A stretch of DNA of 64,000 nt, from the NCBI GenBank assembly GCA_018268935.1, contig JAFDVS010000048.1, forward strand, positions 28,113 through 92,112. Reading direction: 5' to 3'. The notes beneath the pieces were generated by a model, which made no database searches, was not told where the DNA came from, and saw nothing but the letters and a program-made list of their open reading frames with translations. Position numbers and translations under genes: made by a program. Positions 60,031-64,000 of this stretch are shown piece by piece (within the stretch, counting starts at the first letter, position 1; every line of letters begins with the position of its first letter). The stretch is from Acidobacteriota bacterium. GTDB taxonomy: Bacteria > Acidobacteriota > Terriglobia > Bryobacterales > Bryobacteraceae.

Positions 60031-62481
60031 ATGTCGGAAAACATCCTCAGAATGACAAAAACGCGCTGGCTGATGGCGGCTCTACTGTGCGGAGCGAACC
60101 TGCTGGCGGAAGACGAACCAGGCCGCGGGGTAGCCCGTATGAGCCTGTTGCAAGGGGATGTGTCGGTACGGAGGGGAGACTCCGGGGAGTGGGTGGCGGC
60201 GGCGCCGAATGCGCCGTTGGTGGTCGAGGATCGTGTGCTCACCGGAGTCAATTCGCAGGCGGAAGTGCAGTTCGATTATGCAAATATCGTGCGGCTGGCT
60301 CCGAACTCGGAGTTGCGGCTGGCGGAATTGGAATACCGGCGCTACAGTCTGCAGGTTGCGGCGGGCACGGTGATGTTCAACGTGCTGCGCAATTCGGAGG
60401 CGGACGTGGAAGTGTCGACGCCGAGCGTGGCGGTGCGGCCCACCAAGCGTGGGATGTACCGGATCACGGTGTTGGCGGACGGGACGACGGAAGTGACCGT
60501 ACGGTCGGGCGAAGTGGACGTATTCACGACGCAGGGCTCGGAACGGCTCAAGTCCGGGCGCACGATGGTGGCGCGGGGAACGGCGTCGAACGTGGAGTTT
60601 CAGGTCAACGGAGCGATTCCGAAGGATGAATTCGACCGTTGGAACGATCGCCGGAACGACGATCTGGAGCGCTCGGTCAGCTATAAATATGTCGATTCGT
60701 CGGTATACGGGGCCGAAGACCTGGACGCGTACGGCAATTGGGTCCAAGACGCTCCTTATGGGAATGTGTGGGTACCGCGAGTGGCGGCAGGCTGGTCTCC
60801 GTATCAATATGGACGCTGGTCGTGGGTGGATTACTACGGCTGGAGCTGGGTGAGCTACGATCCCTGGGGCTGGGCTCCGTATCACTACGGACGCTGGTAT
60901 TATGGCTCGCGCGGGTGGTGCTGGTGGCCGGGCGCATACCGGACGCGGCACTACTGGAGCCCGGGACTGGTGGCGTGGGTTGGCTTTGGGCACGGAGTGT
61001 CGGTGGGCGTGGGCTTCGGCCGCGTGGGCTGGGTTCCGCTGGCGCCTTATGAGACCTATCATCCCTGGTACGGGTGGAACCGGTATCGCGGATATGGCGG
61101 CCGTGGCGGCTATGTCGATAACAGCGTGACCATCGTCAACAACTACAACATTCGTAACAGCTATCGCAATGCACGGGTAGTCAACGGTGTTCACGGGGTG
61201 GACGGCGGCGACTTCGCACGGGGCCGGTTCAACAATATTACGGCGATGCGGGATAACGACCTGAACAGGGCGAGCCTGGTGCGCGGCGAACTGCCGGTGG
61301 CGCCGGAGCGGTCGAGCCTGCGGTGGGCGGACCGGGAAGTGAACGGGAATCCGCAGAGCCGGGACAACACGCGGTTTTTCAGCCGGCGCTCGCCGGGAGG
61401 CGCGACACCGGAGCGGGTATCCTTTGACGATCAGAGACGGGGCGTGACGGAGCTTTCGCGGCGGACCTTCGGCGACCGTCCGGGCCGGACTGAGGAAACG
61501 GCGGCCGGGGCAGGGAAGCCGGGGCTGGTGGACAGCAACAGCAATGGAGCGGGCCGGATGGACGGCATCCGGCGCGGACGCGAAGGGAACACCGAAGCGA
61601 ACGTGCAGCCGGGAGGCGGCAACAGCGACGGGCGTGGCTGGCGCCGTCTAGGCGAAAACGGGCAGCAGCCGGACGCGACGGGCCGGGATAGCGGGAACTC
61701 ACGGCGCTTTGGCGAACCGCGGAATTCCGACAGCCAGGCAACGATTGAGAATCGCGACGGCGGCAACACGAGAGCACGGGAAAGCACGGACCGGAATGGA
61801 TGGCGGCGGTTTGGCGAGCCTTCGGGGAACGGATCGCGGACTTCGGATTCGATGAATCGGGAATCGAACGACCGTGGATTCCGGCAACGGCCGGAGCAGT
61901 CTGCACCGAACGCGAGTCCGAGCCAGCCGGCGGAACGGAACCGGGATTCGGGTTGGCGGCGGTTCGAGAACAATGGCGGATCGAACAACGGCGGATCGAA
62001 TTCGGGAGGATTCGGCAGCCGGCGGAGTGAGAACCCGGCGCCGCGGATGGAATCGCAGCCGAGCCCACGGATGGAGCGGCCGGCGCCGCGGAGTGAGCAG
62101 CCGCGGAGCGAGCCACGGATGGAACGGCCGCAGAGGGAGAGCTCGCCGGGCATGGAACGCCGACGCAACAATGATCGAAGCGACGGTGGGACATTGCGGA
62201 TGAGCCCGCCGATGGTGCGGGAGCGGCAGATGGGATCGAGTGCGGAAAGGGCGCCCCGGTATGAGGGGCGCTCGTCCCGTATGGAGAGCTCGGGCGGGTT
62301 TGGCGGTTTTGGGGGATCACAGCGCTCGGCGCCGTCGATGGGATCGAGGGGTGATTCGGGCGGATTTGGGCGCTCTTCCGGTGGCGGCGGGGGTTTCAGC
62401 GGCGGGGGCCGGAGTGGTGGCGGGGGCGGTGGTGGATCGCAGGGAGGTGGCGGTGGTGGTGGGCGTGGGCGGGGCCGATAG
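60031..62481 (+). CDS. Secreted FecR/DUF6600-like protein with low-complexity tail
   Basis: 816 residues from ATG 60031 (AGGAGA 9 nt upstream). The leader includes TRWLMAALLCGANLLAEDEP. A FecR-like domain follows (about 35-180: VARMSLLQGDVSVRRGDSGE, YSLQVAAGTVMFNVL, TVRSGEVDVFTTQGSERLKS). Then a Trp/Tyr/Gly-rich region (YGNWVQDAPYGNVWVPRVAA, WAPYHYGRWYYGSRGWCWWP) typical of DUF6600. The long tail (about 390-816) is Arg/Asn/Ser/Gly-rich with repeated GWRRFGEP-like units and a poly-Gly/Arg end. No membrane anchor. Probably a cell-surface or matrix protein; FecR regulators normally pair with a sigma factor, but none is adjacent. Confidence 0.8.
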   Translation: MSENILRMTKTRWLMAALLCGANLLAEDEPGRGVARMSLLQGDVSVRRGDSGEWVAAAPNAPLVVEDRVLTGVNSQAEVQFDYANIVRLAPNSELRLAELEYRRYSLQVAAGTVMFNVLRNSEADVEVSTPSVAVRPTKRGMYRITVLADGTTEVTVRSGEVDVFTTQGSERLKSGRTMVARGTASNVEFQVNGAIPKDEFDRWNDRRNDDLERSVSYKYVDSSVYGAEDLDAYGNWVQDAPYGNVWVPRVAAGWSPYQYGRWSWVDYYGWSWVSYDPWGWAPYHYGRWYYGSRGWCWWPGAYRTRHYWSPGLVAWVGFGHGVSVGVGFGRVGWVPLAPYETYHPWYGWNRYRGYGGRGGYVDNSVTIVNNYNIRNSYRNARVVNGVHGVDGGDFARGRFNNITAMRDNDLNRASLVRGELPVAPERSSLRWADREVNGNPQSRDNTRFFSRRSPGGATPERVSFDDQRRGVTELSRRTFGDRPGRTEETAAGAGKPGLVDSNSNGAGRMDGIRRGREGNTEANVQPGGGNSDGRGWRRLGENGQQPDATGRDSGNSRRFGEPRNSDSQATIENRDGGNTRARESTDRNGWRRFGEPSGNGSRTSDSMNRESNDRGFRQRPEQSAPNASPSQPAERNRDSGWRRFENNGGSNNGGSNSGGFGSRRSENPAPRMESQPSPRMERPAPRSEQPRSEPRMERPQRESSPGMERRRNNDRSDGGTLRMSPPMVRERQMGSSAERAPRYEGRSSRMESSGGFGGFGGSQRSAPSMGSRGDSGGFGRSSGGGGGFSGGGRSGGGGGGGSQGGGGGGGRGRGR

Positions 62482-62520
62482 GTAATATTGCACTAGTCTT
62501 TTCTCTTTTTCTTCCCTCAA

Positions 62521-62571
62521 GGCCTGTCTGGACGGCGCGAAGCAGCGTTATCCAGACAGGCCATTTTCTTT
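62521..62571 (+). terminator. Strong hairpin terminator after the FecR-like gene
   Basis: GGCCTGTCTGGA (62521-62532) pairs perfectly with TCCAGACAGGCC (62551-62562), an 18-nt loop between, followed by ATTTTCTTT. It is 40 nt past the stop of the preceding gene. Confidence 0.85.
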
Positions 62572-62632
62572 GGCGGGAGGAGTGGTGAGGCGTGAAGGGA
62601 AGAGGAAAAGACGGCGGAATGACGTGTTTTGA

Positions 62633-62661
62633 TTGACTTTCGCGCCTGATTGGGATAGAAG
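62633..62661 (+). promoter_or_regulatory. Possible promoter of the last gene
   Basis: TTGACT at 62633-62638 and TAGAAG at 62656-62661 are spaced by 17 bp, 81 bp before ATG 62743. The -35 is good and the -10 is weak. Confidence 0.4.
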
Positions 62662-62742
62662 ATACGTTTACGAACCATCCAGGAGTGTTGTATCCTTGGA
62701 GAATCGAGCTTTCAAATTTTACCTGAGTTTTGGAGGAGGGAA

Positions 62743-64000
62743 ATGAAGCGTCTTTGGGCAACGGCAGTTCTTCCAGTAGCTGCCATATGCTGCCTGACGT
62801 TCGCTGTCTCACCGGCAGCGAAGGCACAGACGGGTCCGCGCCTTGTGGGCAGCGGACCAGATGGAGCATTTAATGTATCGGCGCGTGAAGGCACTGCGAA
62901 CCGGCCAGGATTGATCGATCCGACATGCGGATTGACCAGCGGGCCCGCGGTGGCTTCGGCTGCGTGCGACTCTCAAGGTGGCCGTGAATGGGAAGGAATT
63001 GCCTCCACGGATTACTTTACGATTGAGCCGCTGCCAGTAGCGCCGAACCCGGATATCGCCGTTGGGCCGGATGACATAGTGACGATCGTGAATCGCACGA
63101 TCGCGCGTTACCCGAACCCGAACGCCCCGTCCGGGACGAATAACAACGGAACATCGTCGGTTGAATACAATCCTACGGGCACGTATTACTTCCCGCCGTC
63201 CTCGCGCCAGTTTCTTGATGTATGGCTGGGCGAAGTGGCGTTGAACGAACTCTGCCCGACGCAGCCGCGCACGAACGCGACCTGCGTGGTGGACAATGCA
63301 AGCATCCGCTACGACCAGATGCAGGGCCGCTATGTGGTGTTGTTCACGGTAGTGGACAATGCTTCGGTGAACTGCTTTGGTTGCGGAGCCGGCGTAGGCA
63401 CGGTTCGCAAGGCGAGCTGGGTTCTGGTGGTATCCAAGTGGGCCACCGGTTGCCAGGGCTCGATTGCACTGGGCAGCGGCGGATCGAACGTTGGTGGCAC
63501 CTGCACGCCGAACAACAACCCGGCGGTATCGGGGCTGGTAGGCAATACGGAATTCTTCACGACTCCGCAGCCTCCGGGCCCGACGCAGAACAATCCGAAC
63601 AGCGGCGGCGCGAATTCCAACTGGATTGTCTATTACGGCAAGACGGACGGGACCTGCGACGACACCTGCCTCTTCGGCAACATCAACGCGATTTCCGACC
63701 GTACGCGCGGCCAAGGCGCTCCGAACGGTGCGCTGGCGATCGATTGCGCGGTAAGCGCAGTGGGCAACGTGGAAGCAGTTTGCTACGTGCCGACGAGCGC
63801 GCGCCTGGGCATCGACAACGACAACCTGTACATTGTTTCGAGCGTATTGAACGACAACGTGGCACTGGCCAACCGCACGTGGACCGGCGCGCCCCCGAAC
63901 ACTGCTTCGGCAGCATGGGAAGGGACCCGTCTTCGCGTGTTGAAGAAGGCTGGTTTCTACACGGGAGCGACGAGCTCTCCGGTTGCGCCTTGCACGGGCA
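62743..64000 (+). CDS. Large secreted protein, partial, running off the window
   Basis: At least 419 residues, open to the end of the window. The start is fixed by GGAGGAGGG just upstream; leader MKRLWATAVLPVAAICCLTF ending SPAAKAQ. The mature sequence is Asn/Thr/Gly/Pro-rich with paired cysteines (LIDPTCGLTSGPAVASAACD, NELCPTQPRTNATCVVDN, NCFGCGAGVGTV, TDGTCDDTCLFGN). Segments such as PDIAVGPDDIVTIVNRTIAR and YDQMQGRYVVLFTVVDN resemble beta-propeller surface proteins of Solibacter-type bacteria in which a date- or event-record-like propeller is followed by a TIGR03437-like module, but that cannot be confirmed here. Function unknown. Confidence 0.75.
   Translation, partial: MKRLWATAVLPVAAICCLTFAVSPAAKAQTGPRLVGSGPDGAFNVSAREGTANRPGLIDPTCGLTSGPAVASAACDSQGGREWEGIASTDYFTIEPLPVAPNPDIAVGPDDIVTIVNRTIARYPNPNAPSGTNNNGTSSVEYNPTGTYYFPPSSRQFLDVWLGEVALNELCPTQPRTNATCVVDNASIRYDQMQGRYVVLFTVVDNASVNCFGCGAGVGTVRKASWVLVVSKWATGCQGSIALGSGGSNVGGTCTPNNNPAVSGLVGNTEFFTTPQPPGPTQNNPNSGGANSNWIVYYGKTDGTCDDTCLFGNINAISDRTRGQGAPNGALAIDCAVSAVGNVEAVCYVPTSARLGIDNDNLYIVSSVLNDNVALANRTWTGAPPNTASAAWEGTRLRVLKKAGFYTGATSSPVAPCTG

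Overview
The window is a 64 kb piece of a high-GC bacterial chromosome. It most likely comes from an Acidobacteriota of the Bryobacterales/Solibacter type. Evidence for this is an Oar-like TonB-dependent receptor with an N-terminal carboxypeptidase-regulatory domain, a lactonase-like propeller fused to a Solibacter-type TIGR03437-like domain, a winged-helix/TolB propeller protein, ECF sigma factor plus Ser/Thr kinase pairs, PEP-CTERM proteins, and a dnaK-dnaJ-hspR heat-shock locus. This placement is inferred from gene content; no rRNA gene is present.

Layout. 1-5.9 kb: secreted or periplasmic catabolic proteins (double cupin, two glycosidase-like proteins, PIG-L deacetylase) with two decayed genes, a frameshifted PEP-CTERM gene and a cyclase lacking its catalytic segment. 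6-9.4 kb: SnoaL-like protein, ECF sigma factor, membrane anti-sigma-like protein, and an N-terminally odd carboxypeptidase-regulatory-like protein. 10-16.3 kb: VapBC, orphan ModA, dnaK-dnaJ-hspR, an unknown gene and HicAB. 16.4-29.1 kb: mannonate-dehydratase-like protein coupled to an Oar-like receptor, a membrane protein, the lactonase/TIGR03437-like protein, the winged-helix/TolB protein and a PQQ-like propeller. 29.2-36.6 kb: a second VapBC, tRNA-Lys, a RAYT transposase, threonine synthase, an RRM RNA-binding protein, a metallo-beta-lactamase-fold hydrolase and a frameshifted hybrid histidine kinase.

36.6-43.9 kb and 53.1-57.7 kb hold the most distinctive content: seven paralogous secreted proteins in two arrays. 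Each has a signal peptide, a DNRLRE-like domain, 7 to 13 collagen Gly-X-Y triplets and a C-terminal domain whose four cysteines and surrounding motifs resemble vertebrate endostatin (bacterial DUF1554-like). Each array adjoins a PEP-CTERM gene. This parallels the order of parts at the C-terminus of collagens XV/XVIII.

43.9-53 kb: a bifunctional rhamnulose-phosphate-aldolase/dehydrogenase-like enzyme, a compact unknown operon (metallophosphoesterase, ECF-like sigma factor, two unknown proteins), and an ECF sigma factor translationally coupled to a TPR-containing Ser/Thr kinase. 57.7-64 kb: a YfhO-like membrane protein, a FecR/DUF6600-like surface protein, and a large secreted protein that runs off the window. 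Small intergenic elements recur: a 23-bp REP-like sequence (3 copies), a decamer-periodic repeat (3 copies), paired ACTGCCCGG hairpins, and palindromic candidate operators before the toxin-antitoxin loci.
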